Made by a program: the position numbers and the translations under genes. Below, one piece after another: positions 1-9,373 of a DNA stretch of 64,000 bases. The stretch lies in NCBI GenBank assembly GCA_963578605.1, contig CAUZEA010000004.1:1-64000 (forward strand), given 5' to 3'. Every line of letters begins with the position of its first letter. Position 1 is the stretch's first letter. Origin of the DNA: JAKVCB01 sp963578605. GTDB lineage: Bacteria; Planctomycetota; Planctomycetia; Pirellulales; Lacipirellulaceae. Below the pieces are notes generated by a model that saw only the letters and a program-made list of their open reading frames with translations, was not told where the DNA came from and searched no databases.

Positions 1-3000
1 TTTGATTGAGTCAAGCTGTGCTTGGGCTTCGGCCAGGCTTTCACGCTGCTGGGCGACGACGTTGGCCGGAGCTTTATTGACAAAGTTTTTGTTAGCGAGT
101 TTCTTATTAATCGATTTGATGCGCCCCGCAAGTTCATCAAGCTGTCTGGTAAGGCGGGCTCGCTCGACATCAACGTCGAAAAAAGCGCTGACGTCAAGGT
201 GCACTTCCAGACCGGCCAGGACCTCACTGGCCGACCGCCGGGGTGATGTTGTATCAGGGCCCAACGCTTTAACCGTGGCTTTGGCCATCGAGCTGAAATA
301 GGGCTGCATCGGTTCGAGCAGCCTGGCAACTGACGGGTTGCAGCGCACGTAAAATTCGACTGGCTCCCTGGTTGGCAGGTTGTTTTCGGTACGGATTTTC
401 CTCACGGCGCCGAGCACTGCCTGGAATTGTGCGAATTGTTCCTCGATTGCAGGGTCTTGATACGAGGTATTGGCATCGGGCCACGGCGCAACGCAAACAC
501 TTTCGGCTGCCAAAATCGGCTCGGGTAAACCTCGAGTGGAAGCGACCTCGTTGAGCAGTTGCCAAACTTCTTCGGTGAGAAATGGGATTAGCGGGTGGAG
601 CAATCGCAGGATGGTATCGAGTGCATGTGCTAAAACACGCTGAGCCGTTGTGCGCTGTGCGACAATAGCAAACCGGGTTTTGGCCATTTCTATATAAAAA
701 CTACAAAATTCGTCCCAAGCGAAATCGTAGAGGGTGCGCGCGGCGTCTGCATAGCGGTATTCGTTGAGTGCCGAGGTTACTTGTTGCGTAACGGTCGTGA
801 GTCGTGACAGGAGCCACCGGTCTTCGAGTCGCAATTTTTCCGAGTCGACGGGTCCCGACTCATATCCCGAGAGATTCATCAGGGAGAATCGAGAGGCATT
901 CCACAACTTATTGCAAAAGTTGCGACCTAGTTCAAACCGATCACTCACCACCGCCCCGCGTCGTAGCGTTTGGTCTTCCTCCAATTCCGCCCATTGGGTG
1001 CGGAATGGCTCGTTACATTTCTCACACTCGACTCTGGGAAGCTGCCGGTTCTTCTTGGTTTGTTTCACAAGGGCATGGCAGTGGGGACACTCGAAATCGA
1101 CGGGCATCCGCACGTCCTGAGTCTCGGTGGTCAGGTAGGCGATACCAAAGCGAAGAGCATCTGCTCCAAATTTCTCGATCACATCGACCGGATCGACCCC
1201 ATTACCTTTACTCTTGGACATGGTCTCGCCATACCCATCGAGGATTTTGGGGTGGACATACACCTCTTCGAAGGGAATGTCGTTCATGTTGTAAAGCCCC
1301 GTGAGCACCATCCTCGCTACCCAAAGCGTGATGATATCGCGACTTGTGACGAGCGTGCTGGTTGGATAGAACTTGGCGAGTTCTACCGTGTTCTCTGGCC
1401 AGCCCAAGGTGGAATGCGGCCAGAGGGCACTTGAGAACCAGGTGTCGAGAACGTCGTCTTCTTGCCGGAACCAGCCATCCTTCTCCAGGTAGTTGATTAC
1501 TTCAGGATCATTTTCGCTTCGCACGCACACAAAGACTTTCGTGATCTTGCCATTTTCTTCTTTTTGCTTGATTGACAAGCGGGCGGCTTTTTCAAACTCC
1601 GCCAGTCCGTCAAGCATCCCGTGGAGTTGGGTTGTCGAATCCGATTCGGCTGATGGATGACCAGGCAGTCGCTCTCGATTTAAGGTCCATACCGGAATTC
1701 GGTGTCCCCACCAGAGTTGGCGGCCAATTGGCCAGTCTCGTTTTTCACCGAGCCAGTCGAGGTAACCTTTGGCGTAGCGTTTGGGCACGATTTTTACACG
1801 GCCATCGGTGACGGCATCCATGGCTGATTGGGCCAGTTTGTCCATCTTCACGAACCACTGGTCAGCGAGATACGGTTCGATTGGTGTTTTCGAGCGATCG
1901 GAATGGGCCAGATCAATCTCACGGTCTTCAATTTCTCGCAGCAAACCTTGCGCCTCGAGGTCGGCGACGACCGTTTCCCGTGCTTTCTTGATCTTAAGGC
2001 CGGCATAGGGTCCAGCATTTTCGTTGAGCGTTCCGTCGGGATTGATAATGTTGATCGCACCAATTTCCTGGTTGCGTTGCCAGACATCGTAGTCGTTTGG
2101 GTCGTGGGCTGGCGTGATCTTTACGCTGCCGGAGCCAAGTTCTGGTTTCGCCCAGGGATCGGCGATGAGCGGAATCTCACGTTCGACCAGCGGGAGCAAA
2201 AGTTTGCGGCCGTCACGCGCCATATTTCGCAGTTGTTCGAGTTCAGTGAGTCTAGTTTTGCGGTGGACTTCAAGAGCTGTGATTTGCTCCTCAAGGAAGG
2301 GTTGGTCCTTTTCTGTAGCGGCGGCAAGTTTTTCGACGAGACTCGATTTTACTTTTTCGAGGGCAGTACCCGGGTCGGGGTGTACAGCGACGGCCGTATC
2401 GCCAAGAATTGTTTCAGGTCGCGTCGTGGCAATCGTCACGTGCGTCGGTTCACCCGGTTGTGGGTCAATCACTGGATAGCTGAAGTGCCAGAAGTGGCCT
2501 TTGACGGTTTCGTGGAAGACTTCATCATCGCTCACAGCGGTTTGCAGAAAGGTATCCCAATTGACCAGTCGCTTGCCGCGGTAGATTTTGTCGTCCTGGA
2601 AAAGTCGGAAAAACGTTTCGCGCACTGCCCGGGCACAGGTATCATCGAGCGTAAAACGAGTTCGGTCCCAGTCGCAGCTACACCCAAGCTGTTTGAGCTG
2701 CCCCAGGATCCGAGCCTCGTATTGTTCCTTCCAGTTCCAAATGCGCTCGACGAGCCCATCACGCCCCAAATCGTGCCGTGATTTGCCTTCTTCTTCCAGT
2801 AACCGTCGTTCCACCACAGCCTGCGTAGCAATCCCAGCGTGGTCCGTCCCTGGCATCCAGAGCACGTTGTAGCCTTGCATCCGCTTCATGCGGATGAGAA
2901 TATCCTGCAAGGTGTTGTTCAGCGCATGCCCCAGGTGAAGTGCTCCGGTGACATTGGGCGGAGGGATGACGATCGTATAGGGAGGGCCGGGGTCATTCGG

Positions 3001-3114
3001 GTTGGCATGAAAATAGCCGCGACGTTCCCAGAACGGGTACCAGCGTTCCTGTGCCCCAGCATGGTCATATTGGGAAGGGAGATCTTGAAGCGATACTTCG
3101 GAAGTGGCTGTCAT
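1..3114 (-). CDS. valS: Valyl-tRNA synthetase (3' end beyond window)
   Basis: Class I aminoacyl-tRNA synthetase that charges tRNA-Val in the cytoplasm. Reading the minus strand from an ATG at 3114 gives 1038 uninterrupted codons to the left window edge, so only the very C-terminal part of the coiled-coil arm is missing. Visible motifs are PPPNVTGALHLGHALNN (the HIGH signature, about residue 45), the GTDHAG motif, WWGHRIPVW, and GETMSKSKGNG (KMSKS loop). The C-terminal part ends in the Lys/Glu-rich arm typical of ValRS. Oddity: between the catalytic core and the anticodon-binding domain, at about residues 668-702 (nt 1010-1110), lies a four-Cys zinc-ribbon-like insertion, CPHC followed by CEKC. 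It lies 72 bp downstream of cimA on the same strand, so the two may be co-transcribed. Identity is very secure; the role of the insertion is unknown. Confidence 0.96.
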   Translation of the reverse strand, partial: MTATSEVSLQDLPSQYDHAGAQERWYPFWERRGYFHANPNDPGPPYTIVIPPPNVTGALHLGHALNNTLQDILIRMKRMQGYNVLWMPGTDHAGIATQAVVERRLLEEEGKSRHDLGRDGLVERIWNWKEQYEARILGQLKQLGCSCDWDRTRFTLDDTCARAVRETFFRLFQDDKIYRGKRLVNWDTFLQTAVSDDEVFHETVKGHFWHFSYPVIDPQPGEPTHVTIATTRPETILGDTAVAVHPDPGTALEKVKSSLVEKLAAATEKDQPFLEEQITALEVHRKTRLTELEQLRNMARDGRKLLLPLVEREIPLIADPWAKPELGSGSVKITPAHDPNDYDVWQRNQEIGAINIINPDGTLNENAGPYAGLKIKKARETVVADLEAQGLLREIEDREIDLAHSDRSKTPIEPYLADQWFVKMDKLAQSAMDAVTDGRVKIVPKRYAKGYLDWLGEKRDWPIGRQLWWGHRIPVWTLNRERLPGHPSAESDSTTQLHGMLDGLAEFEKAARLSIKQKEENGKITKVFVCVRSENDPEVINYLEKDGWFRQEDDVLDTWFSSALWPHSTLGWPENTVELAKFYPTSTLVTSRDIITLWVARMVLTGLYNMNDIPFEEVYVHPKILDGYGETMSKSKGNGVDPVDVIEKFGADALRFGIAYLTTETQDVRMPVDFECPHCHALVKQTKKNRQLPRVECEKCNEPFRTQWAELEEDQTLRRGAVVSDRFELGRNFCNKLWNASRFSLMNLSGYESGPVDSEKLRLEDRWLLSRLTTVTQQVTSALNEYRYADAARTLYDFAWDEFCSFYIEMAKTRFAIVAQRTTAQRVLAHALDTILRLLHPLIPFLTEEVWQLLNEVASTRGLPEPILAAESVCVAPWPDANTSYQDPAIEEQFAQFQAVLGAVRKIRTENNLPTREPVEFYVRCNPSVARLLEPMQPYFSSMAKATVKALGPDTTSPRRSASEVLAGLEVHLDVSAFFDVDVERARLTRQLDELAGRIKSINKKLANKNFVNKAPANVVAQQRESLAEAQAQLDSIK

Positions 3115-3186
3115 GATTTGATTTACTGAACTCCAGCACTCAGCTATTAGAACTCGGCAGGCAGACGCAAAAAAGCGAGGGAGTGA

Positions 3187-4758
3187 TTAGCTATTCTCGT
3201 CCTTGATCAGCTTGTACTCGATGCTGTCAACCAGTGCGTCCCAACTGGCTTCAATGACGTTCTCATGTACGCCGACGGTACCCCATACTTCGCCGTCGGC
3301 ATCACGACTTTCAATTACGACTCGAACGGCGGCAGCCGTCGCTGCCTCAGAATTGATAACTCGTACTTTGTAATCGACAAGATACATATCTGCCAACTTT
3401 GGAAACACATTGCAAAGTGCCTTTCGCATAGCGTTGTCGAGGGCATTCACCGGGCCGTCTCCCTCGGCCACCTCGTAGAACATACGGTTTCCGATCCGTA
3501 GTTTAACCGTTGCCACGGTGGTAGGTTTCTGTTTGTGATTCTCCATCTCCACATTGACGCGGTAATTGATGCGCTCAAAGTGGGGAGAAAATTTTTCCGC
3601 AGCCCGCTTTACCAGCAGGTCGAATGAGGCTTCGGCGGCTTCAAATTGGTATCCACGGTTTTCCATCTCAACGACCTGGCGAAGCAATGAATCCATAAGC
3701 TCTTTGTCGTGCTCAAGATCGTGCTTGGTCGTCAAAGCAATGATGTTTGATCGCCCCGAAAGTTCACTCACCAGCACGCGGCGTTCGTTGCCTACCGTTT
3801 CCGGTGGAATGTGCTCGTAACTCGTGACTGCTCGATTGATGGCATGGGCGTGCATTCCACCCTTGTGGGCAAATGCACTCGGTCCCACGAAGGCCTGGTT
3901 GGAGCAGAAGTGCAGATTGGCAATCTCATAAACGTAACGGGAAAGTTCCGTCAGATACTTGATTCCACCTCCGTTCAATAACTCATAACCATCTTTCTTG
4001 ATAGCCAGATTTGCCATGATCGCAATTAAATCGGCATTGCCACATCGTTCACCAAGCCCATTGATCGTACCCTGAACGTGGATTGCTCCGGCATCTACAG
4101 CTGCCAAAGAGTTTGCTGCCGAGAGATCGCAATCGTTGTGCGTATGGATACCAAGCGGAACATCGACTGCAGACAAGGCCTCTTGCGTGATGGCTGTGAT
4201 TTCTTCAGGCAGGCTTCCACCGTTTGTGTCGCACATCACTACCAGCATCGCTCCACCTTCAACCGCCGCTTGAATCGTTTTACGAGCGTAGTCCGGGTTC
4301 GCTTTCCAACCGTCGAAAAAGTGTTCGGCGTCATAGATGATCTCGCGGCCTGCCTCACGAAGGTAGCCCACCGTCTCGCGAATCATCGCCAGATTTTCTT
4401 CCAGTGATACCCGGAGCACTTCCGTGGCATGAAAGTCATGCGTCTTCCCCACGATTGTCAGCACCGGTGCTTGCGATTCCAGCAGTGCCTTCATGCCGGG
4501 ATCGTCGGCTGCAGCAACCTCCTTTCGTCGCGTCATGCCAAATGCACACACGCGACTTTTTTTCAGTGGATTTTCTACGAGCCGTTGGAAAAACTCCGCA
4601 TCTTTTGGATTCGAAAGGGGGTAGCCTCCTTCGATGAAATCAAAGCCGAGTTCATCGAGTCTCCGGGCAATGAGAAGCTTGTCCTCAAGTGAAAAATTGA
4701 CCCCTTCACCTTGTGCGCCGTCGCGAAGTGTCGTGTCGTAGATCTCGATTCGTGTCAT
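3187..4758 (-). CDS. cimA: (R)-citramalate synthase
   Basis: Condenses acetyl-CoA and pyruvate to (R)-citramalate, giving a threonine-independent route to 2-oxobutyrate and isoleucine. The 523-residue protein has the usual length for CimA. It opens with IEIYDTTLRDGAQGEGVNFS, the metal- and substrate-binding start of the HMGL-like TIM barrel. HTHNDCDLSAANSLAAVDAG carries the metal-binding His pair, and GLGERCGNADL follows. The C-terminal third is the LeuA-type allosteric domain. Isopropylmalate synthase (LeuA) is the main alternative. The GQ.EGV-type start, the length and the TIGR00977-like layout favour CimA. The start is the ATG at 4758. The leader contains a 3x20-bp repeat, and a terminator of the preceding gene lies further upstream, so the promoter probably lies between 4760 and 4915. 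Confidence 0.9.
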   Translation of the reverse strand: MTRIEIYDTTLRDGAQGEGVNFSLEDKLLIARRLDELGFDFIEGGYPLSNPKDAEFFQRLVENPLKKSRVCAFGMTRRKEVAAADDPGMKALLESQAPVLTIVGKTHDFHATEVLRVSLEENLAMIRETVGYLREAGREIIYDAEHFFDGWKANPDYARKTIQAAVEGGAMLVVMCDTNGGSLPEEITAITQEALSAVDVPLGIHTHNDCDLSAANSLAAVDAGAIHVQGTINGLGERCGNADLIAIMANLAIKKDGYELLNGGGIKYLTELSRYVYEIANLHFCSNQAFVGPSAFAHKGGMHAHAINRAVTSYEHIPPETVGNERRVLVSELSGRSNIIALTTKHDLEHDKELMDSLLRQVVEMENRGYQFEAAEASFDLLVKRAAEKFSPHFERINYRVNVEMENHKQKPTTVATVKLRIGNRMFYEVAEGDGPVNALDNAMRKALCNVFPKLADMYLVDYKVRVINSEAATAAAVRVVIESRDADGEVWGTVGVHENVIEASWDALVDSIEYKLIKDENS

Positions 4759-4840
4759 CGCCGTATCGTTTACCAGTGTGATTTGAGCAGGATGCCGTGC
4801 CCGTCAGGAGCCGGCATCGTGGCAGGTTGCTCGCGGTTGG

Positions 4841-4900
4841 GCTCCACCGTTGCCAGAAGGGCTCCACCATTGCCAGAAGGGCTCCACCATTGCCAGAAGG
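4841..4900. repeat. Tandem repeat, 3 x 20 bp, in cimA leader
   Basis: Three head-to-tail copies, at 4841-4860, 4861-4880 and 4881-4900. Copies 2 and 3 are identical and copy 1 differs at one base. The array lies between the cimA start codon and the terminator of the upstream minus-strand gene. It would therefore fall in the cimA promoter or 5' leader. Confidence 0.9.
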
Positions 4901-4913
4901 AATGTCTTTGTCA

Positions 4914-4946
4914 CAAAAAAACCCTGAGGCTTTTGGGGCCTCAGGG
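4914..4946 (-). terminator. Rho-independent terminator
   Basis: Perfect 9-bp stem (4922-4930 with 4938-4946) and a 7-nt loop. On the minus strand it is followed by a run of seven to eight T (4914-4921 region). It points away from the Cys-rich protein gene at 5195-5803 and most likely ends that transcript before cimA. Confidence 0.85.
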
Positions 4947-5148
4947 CTGTGTGTATCGATCGTAACCGAAACCAACCCTAAGGCTGCCCTCCCAACATAA
5001 CCATAATGATTCCGACGCCGCGTGCGACGGAAGAAATCGACTTGCAAGGGGGGTGTATCATGGATGCCTTCTACTTTAAGTGAGCTGATGGTTCTATGAT
5101 AGGGGAAGTGTAGCCGGCTCGCTGACCCGGGTCAAGTTGCCCGCCTGT

Positions 5149-5194
5149 TTCGGCTCCCTGGCGCACCCATGTTCGGCTCCCTGGCGCACCCATG
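5149..5194. repeat. Tandem duplication, 2 x 23 bp, next to a stop codon
   Basis: Two exact 23-bp copies (5149-5171, 5172-5194) directly abut the stop codon of the minus-strand Cys-rich gene (stop at 5195-5197). They lie in its 3' untranslated region. Confidence 0.9.
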
Positions 5195-5803
5195 TCAATT
5201 TGCATCGTAGTGTACCACGACGTCGCCGCAAGCACGAAACACGACTTTGGCTCGCCAACCGCATGGCCAGCAATATTCCACGATCCCTCGGCGGAAAAGT
5301 CCAACCCGGCTCGACCAGTGCGGCACACCTGTGCAACAGGCCGGCAAGCAAACCTCAACCTCATAGCAACAACCGCAACAGTCTGCCGGGTTGATGACTT
5401 CCAGCGCGGCATGGGTTGTACCCGAGTGACACGCCAGGAACCTTCTCGCACTACGGTGCAATTTGTGTTCGCAGACAGACACTGGGATGCAGGTGGCCAC
5501 AGCAGGGTCGATTGTTTCGCCTGGAACGTCGTGATCCGAGGGGCTGACTAACCGTGACTCCGGTGCCCCCTCGTCGGGAGGCGAGGGAGCCTCGACATGG
5601 GTTGGCTCGTTTTGGGCGGAGATTAATCGGGGTGCTACCGACAACGAATCCGCTGCTGCCGTTGATTGAGTTGCAACCACGACGGATTGCTTTGACGACG
5701 GCGCTGGTTCCCCCTGAACAACCGCACAAAAAGCAACGAGTGCCCCAAAGCCCGTCAAAATTGCGATCATACGAGTTCCGGACCCTGGTTGTTTTGCTTC
5801 CAT
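5195..5803 (-). CDS. Cys-rich secreted planctomycete protein, function unknown
   Basis: The open frame extends upstream into the 3' end of ftsK as a Lys/Arg-rich stretch that is a shadow of the ftsK acidic tail. I therefore place the start at the ATG at 5803, which has a GGGGG element 7-8 bases upstream, giving 202 residues. The N-terminus (MEAKQPGSGTRMIAIL then a hydrophobic run to about residue 30) looks like a signal peptide. A Pro/Ser/Thr-rich linker follows. The C-terminal 60 residues hold a dense Cys cluster (ADCCGCCYEVEVCLPACC) and a final YCWPCGWRAKVVFRACGDVV motif. I recall similar Cys-rich tails in short planctomycete proteins, but no function is known. A terminator follows at 4914-4946, so it is probably monocistronic. 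Confidence 0.65.
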   Translation of the reverse strand: MEAKQPGSGTRMIAILTGFGALVAFCAVVQGEPAPSSKQSVVVATQSTAAADSLSVAPRLISAQNEPTHVEAPSPPDEGAPESRLVSPSDHDVPGETIDPAVATCIPVSVCEHKLHRSARRFLACHSGTTHAALEVINPADCCGCCYEVEVCLPACCTGVPHWSSRVGLFRRGIVEYCWPCGWRAKVVFRACGDVVVHYDAN

Positions 5804-6101
5804 CGAGAAATCCCCCTTTTCATCCGGAAAATGAAACGCGTACGCCAATCGGGCACAGTTCTCCACCCTCTCTAGTAGTGTAGCATTCTGTAAGGGTGGC
5901 GGGGAATGGGAAATTTCACGGAAAGTGGGGGCCATATTTCCGGCCGACTTGTGTGGGATGAGTGCCCCAAAACCAGTCCTGGTGATCAGCAGGTGGTTTT
6001 CATAGAGAGGGGTGGTTGCCAGTGAGGCTGCCATTGAATTTGCATCGCGTCGAAACAGAGACCAAGGTGGCACGTCGGCGGGGAAGTGCCATGTGGAGGT
6101 G

Positions 6102-8981
6102 CTACCCGGTATCGATGGATTCTTCTTCTTCGTCTTCTTCGTCTTCTTCTTCTTCTGTGTCTTCGTACTCTTCTTCTTCCTCTGCTTCGTTTTCAACTTC
6201 GCCGCCGTTCTCCCACGACTCGTGATCGACGCATTCCTCCTCGTCACGCGACTCCTCGAGTTCTTCGTTTTCTGCTTTCCATGGTACGTCCCAGGAATTT
6301 TCACTGCTTTCGAACGCTGGATTTCCTATCGATTCTTTGGTGGAGACACTAGCGGCCGTTGGACCTTCTATTTCCTGTTTCAAGTCAACTTTATTCCGAT
6401 GTGTTGATTGGTTACTTTTGGCCAGAGAGGACGTGATCGTGGTAGAATCCTGTTGGTCGAGATCACGTTGGACATTCGTGGCTTCCCATTGTTCAAGCGT
6501 GACCATTACCTCTCGCGCTTGGGCACCGTTATACTCACCGACAACGCCGTCTTCGGCCATAAAGTCAATGAGCCGTGCTGCCCGCCCGTAACCGATTCCC
6601 AGTGTGCGTTGCAGCAGGGAGACACTTCCTCGGCGTTCGCGTACGACGATATCGACAGCTGCTTCGTAGAGTTCATCTCGATTTCTGAAGTCGCCCGCTG
6701 TAGCAGCTTCTTTTTCATCTTTAGTTTTCAATTCCAGAAGTTCGTGCGCGAATTGGGGGTCGTCGGTAGCCACAAAATCGACCACGTTGGAGATTTCGTC
6801 ATCAGAGAGAAAAGTTCCTTGACCGCGAAACAAGGTACTGGTTCCGGGCGAGAGGAAAAGCATATCGCCGTTCCCCAGCAGTTTTTCGGCCCCTGATTCG
6901 TCGAGTACGACACGGCTGTCGGTACGGCTGGCGACTTGGAAAGCGATACGGGCGGGCAAATTGGACTTGATCAGTCCCGTGATCACATCAACGGTAGGTT
7001 TTTGCGTTGCGAGGATCAAATGAATTCCCACGGCGCGACTTTTTTGGGCCAGGCGGATGATGTGTTGTTCAACATCTTTGCCGGCTGTCAGTATCAGGTC
7101 AGCCATTTCGTCCGCTGCGATGACGACATAGGGAAGTTGTCGCGGGATTTGTTCCCACTCGGTTTCGCTTTTGGGTCGCACCCTTTCGCGGAGTTCTTCA
7201 TCCCCAAGTTGATTGTAGACGCTCACGTGCCTGACTCCGGCACGGGCGAGGAGTTGATACCGTTCTTCCATTTTGTCGACGGCCCATGACAAAATCGCCT
7301 CAGCTTTTCGCATGTCGGTCACAACTGGGTGCATCAAATGAGGCAGTTTCCGGTATCCGGAAAGTTCGACCATTTTGGGATCAATCATCAACAAGCGGAC
7401 CTCGTCGGGCCCGCGGCCCATCAGTATGGAAACAATGATCGAGTTGAGGCAAACGCTCTTACCGGTACCAGTCCGACCGGCGATTAAGAGGTGGGGGAGT
7501 GAAGTGAGATCGACCACCATCGGCCGTCCAGCGACGTCTTTGCCAAGGTAGATGGGGATTTTCATCCGTTTCGCACGGCCGTGAGTTTCCTCAATGACCT
7601 CACGCAGCTTGACGACTTGACGGTTCTCGTTGGGAACCTCGATTCCCACGGTATTCTTACCGGGAATGGGAGCAACAATACGGACGCTGGGGACACGTAA
7701 TGCAATGGCCAGATCGTCAGATAGCGAGGTGATTTTTGATAATCGCAAGCCTGCTTCCAATTGGACTTCGTATTGAGCGATCACCGGCCCGGTTTCGACT
7801 TCCACGACGCGGATGTTGAATCCAAAGTTCCTGAATGTCTTTTCCAGGACGCGGGCCTTTTGACGAACTTCCCGTTCGTACTTCTTATACGAAACGTGTT
7901 CGTGAGGTAGGAGAAGATTAAGGGAGGGTAGTTCATAAGCCTCCTTTCCAGGTGTCTGGTGGTCTGCCGCCTCGAGTTTTTCGATGATTTCATCGCGTTC
8001 GGTTTTCGGGGGGGCTGGCCGGGGCGGAGTTGCTGTGTTTCCATTCATACCAAGGGCTGATTTCAAACCATTGGCCAGATTGGCACCGGATAATGCCAAC
8101 TGGGTCGCAGCCCTGTTTTGAGGTTTTGTGGCATTATCATTTTGGGCTGGTTTCGACGGGTTGGCTCCCTTCTCGGCGGGGGTTCGAATCTTGAGTTTGC
8201 GGGGTGATTGCTGCTGTTGGTCTTCATCTTCGGTGTCTTCGCCAAATTCTTCATCGTCCCACTCTTCTTCGTTTTCCTCCTCTTCCTCTTCCCAATCCTC
8301 GTCAGTGGTTTCTTCCTCTGAAAGCTCGGCATCATTTTCGGCATCTGTTTTGGCACGTCCGCCCCGCGCCGAGGCGGCGGCATGGCTAAGTTGTCCGACT
8401 TTCACGAGACCTCTGCCTGAAAAGATGGTCGTTAGCGCAGCCAAGTTCAGGAGGACATAGTCGGTGCAGAGCAGGAGTCCAGCCAGCAGGACGGTAACCG
8501 TAAAGATGTAGGCTCCTGCCTGTGCGAAATGCTGTTCGAGCACGTTTCGTGCTATGGCTCCGACATAACCTCCGGAACCGACAACGGGACCCGGTGAAAG
8601 GTTGGGAATAGCCAATGCGGCGAGTGCGGTAAGACCAACTAGTGAAACAATCCATCCTCCAGCCCTCAGTACGGGTTGGTCAATCTTACGCCGCTTAAAG
8701 AGCAGAATGGTCAGGATGGCAAGCGAGCCGACGGCGTAGTACGCCCCAATGCCGAGACTTTCGAAGAGGTTGTGGGCAGCAAACGCACCGCTGACACCGC
8801 AAGCGTTTTGATAGACTGTGGGCACAGGATAGACCAGCGTGCCCGGCGGGTCGGTTTTGTGATAGGTGAAGAGAGCAAATCCCAGGAACGTGGTCAAAGC
8901 CAACAGACCTAGCGCACAGATATCGACCTTTAGGCTACGTTGTTCGAACATGTTCATTGGATAGGAAACGCCTTGGATCAA
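6102..8981 (-). CDS. ftsK: DNA translocase FtsK/SpoIIIE
   Basis: Septum-anchored hexameric motor that pumps chromosome DNA during division. The start is a TTG at 8981, chosen because GGGAG lies six bases upstream; in-frame ATGs exist at 8957 and 8951. Four or so membrane helices occupy residues 20-200. An acidic Glu/Asp linker follows (about 215-260), then the alpha/beta motor with Walker A AGRTGTGKSVCLNSI near residue 500 and Walker B YVVIAADEMADL. The gamma winged-helix domain is at about 760-830 (RRGSVSLLQRTLGIGYGRAARLID). Unusually, about 125 residues follow the gamma domain. They end in an almost uninterrupted Glu/Asp run encoded by GAA/GAG/GAC repeats (6110-6185). Normal FtsK proteins end at gamma. 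Identity is secure; the tail is the odd part. Confidence 0.95.
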   Translation of the reverse strand: MIQGVSYPMNMFEQRSLKVDICALGLLALTTFLGFALFTYHKTDPPGTLVYPVPTVYQNACGVSGAFAAHNLFESLGIGAYYAVGSLAILTILLFKRRKIDQPVLRAGGWIVSLVGLTALAALAIPNLSPGPVVGSGGYVGAIARNVLEQHFAQAGAYIFTVTVLLAGLLLCTDYVLLNLAALTTIFSGRGLVKVGQLSHAAASARGGRAKTDAENDAELSEEETTDEDWEEEEEENEEEWDDEEFGEDTEDEDQQQQSPRKLKIRTPAEKGANPSKPAQNDNATKPQNRAATQLALSGANLANGLKSALGMNGNTATPPRPAPPKTERDEIIEKLEAADHQTPGKEAYELPSLNLLLPHEHVSYKKYEREVRQKARVLEKTFRNFGFNIRVVEVETGPVIAQYEVQLEAGLRLSKITSLSDDLAIALRVPSVRIVAPIPGKNTVGIEVPNENRQVVKLREVIEETHGRAKRMKIPIYLGKDVAGRPMVVDLTSLPHLLIAGRTGTGKSVCLNSIIVSILMGRGPDEVRLLMIDPKMVELSGYRKLPHLMHPVVTDMRKAEAILSWAVDKMEERYQLLARAGVRHVSVYNQLGDEELRERVRPKSETEWEQIPRQLPYVVIAADEMADLILTAGKDVEQHIIRLAQKSRAVGIHLILATQKPTVDVITGLIKSNLPARIAFQVASRTDSRVVLDESGAEKLLGNGDMLFLSPGTSTLFRGQGTFLSDDEISNVVDFVATDDPQFAHELLELKTKDEKEAATAGDFRNRDELYEAAVDIVVRERRGSVSLLQRTLGIGYGRAARLIDFMAEDGVVGEYNGAQAREVMVTLEQWEATNVQRDLDQQDSTTITSSLAKSNQSTHRNKVDLKQEIEGPTAASVSTKESIGNPAFESSENSWDVPWKAENEELEESRDEEECVDHESWENGGEVENEAEEEEEYEDTEEEEDEEDEEEESIDTG

Positions 8982-9373
8982 GGAATGCTCCCAAAACTTT
9001 GAGGCACCCGTGTCAGGCAGTAAGGGTCAAAGAAATTGCTCATTGGTGGTCTAACTGCCTGAACACGGCTTGTTCTTCTCTGGGCCAGCCCTTGCCCCAA
9101 CAGCTATCCAGAAAATGACCGCGAGGAGTCACCCACTTTTGATTTCGGCAAGGTAAGAGCACACAGACCAACTCCTTGCCAGCCTGACTTACCCCTTACG
9201 CGGCAGTTACGAGAGGTATTACCGGTGTTTCAGGCGCCAGCCATACGATCGTTCAGTCGTATCCACAAAACTGCCAGAATCGTTAAGAGTGGGCGCCGGA
9301 TTCCCAGCCAAGGTAAGACACGTTAAAGCTGGCCGCACCGGAAACAGGTGGTCATCCCTTCTGCGGGGAGGTG
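8982..9373. other. Gene-free gap upstream of ftsK
   Basis: 392 bp between the ftsK start and the truB stop, both on the minus strand. I see no credible coding frame, strong hairpin with a T-run, or RNA gene. It presumably holds the ftsK promoter. Confidence 0.5.

Noticed and set aside
1828..2781. Plus-strand frame of 317 codons
   Set aside because: Lies wholly inside valS, which is continuous on the other strand with full family motifs.
6012..6407. Plus-strand frame with poly-Phe/Val-rich product
   Set aside because: Antisense shadow of the ftsK acidic tail; GAA/GAG repeats read on the other strand give Phe/Ser/Leu runs.
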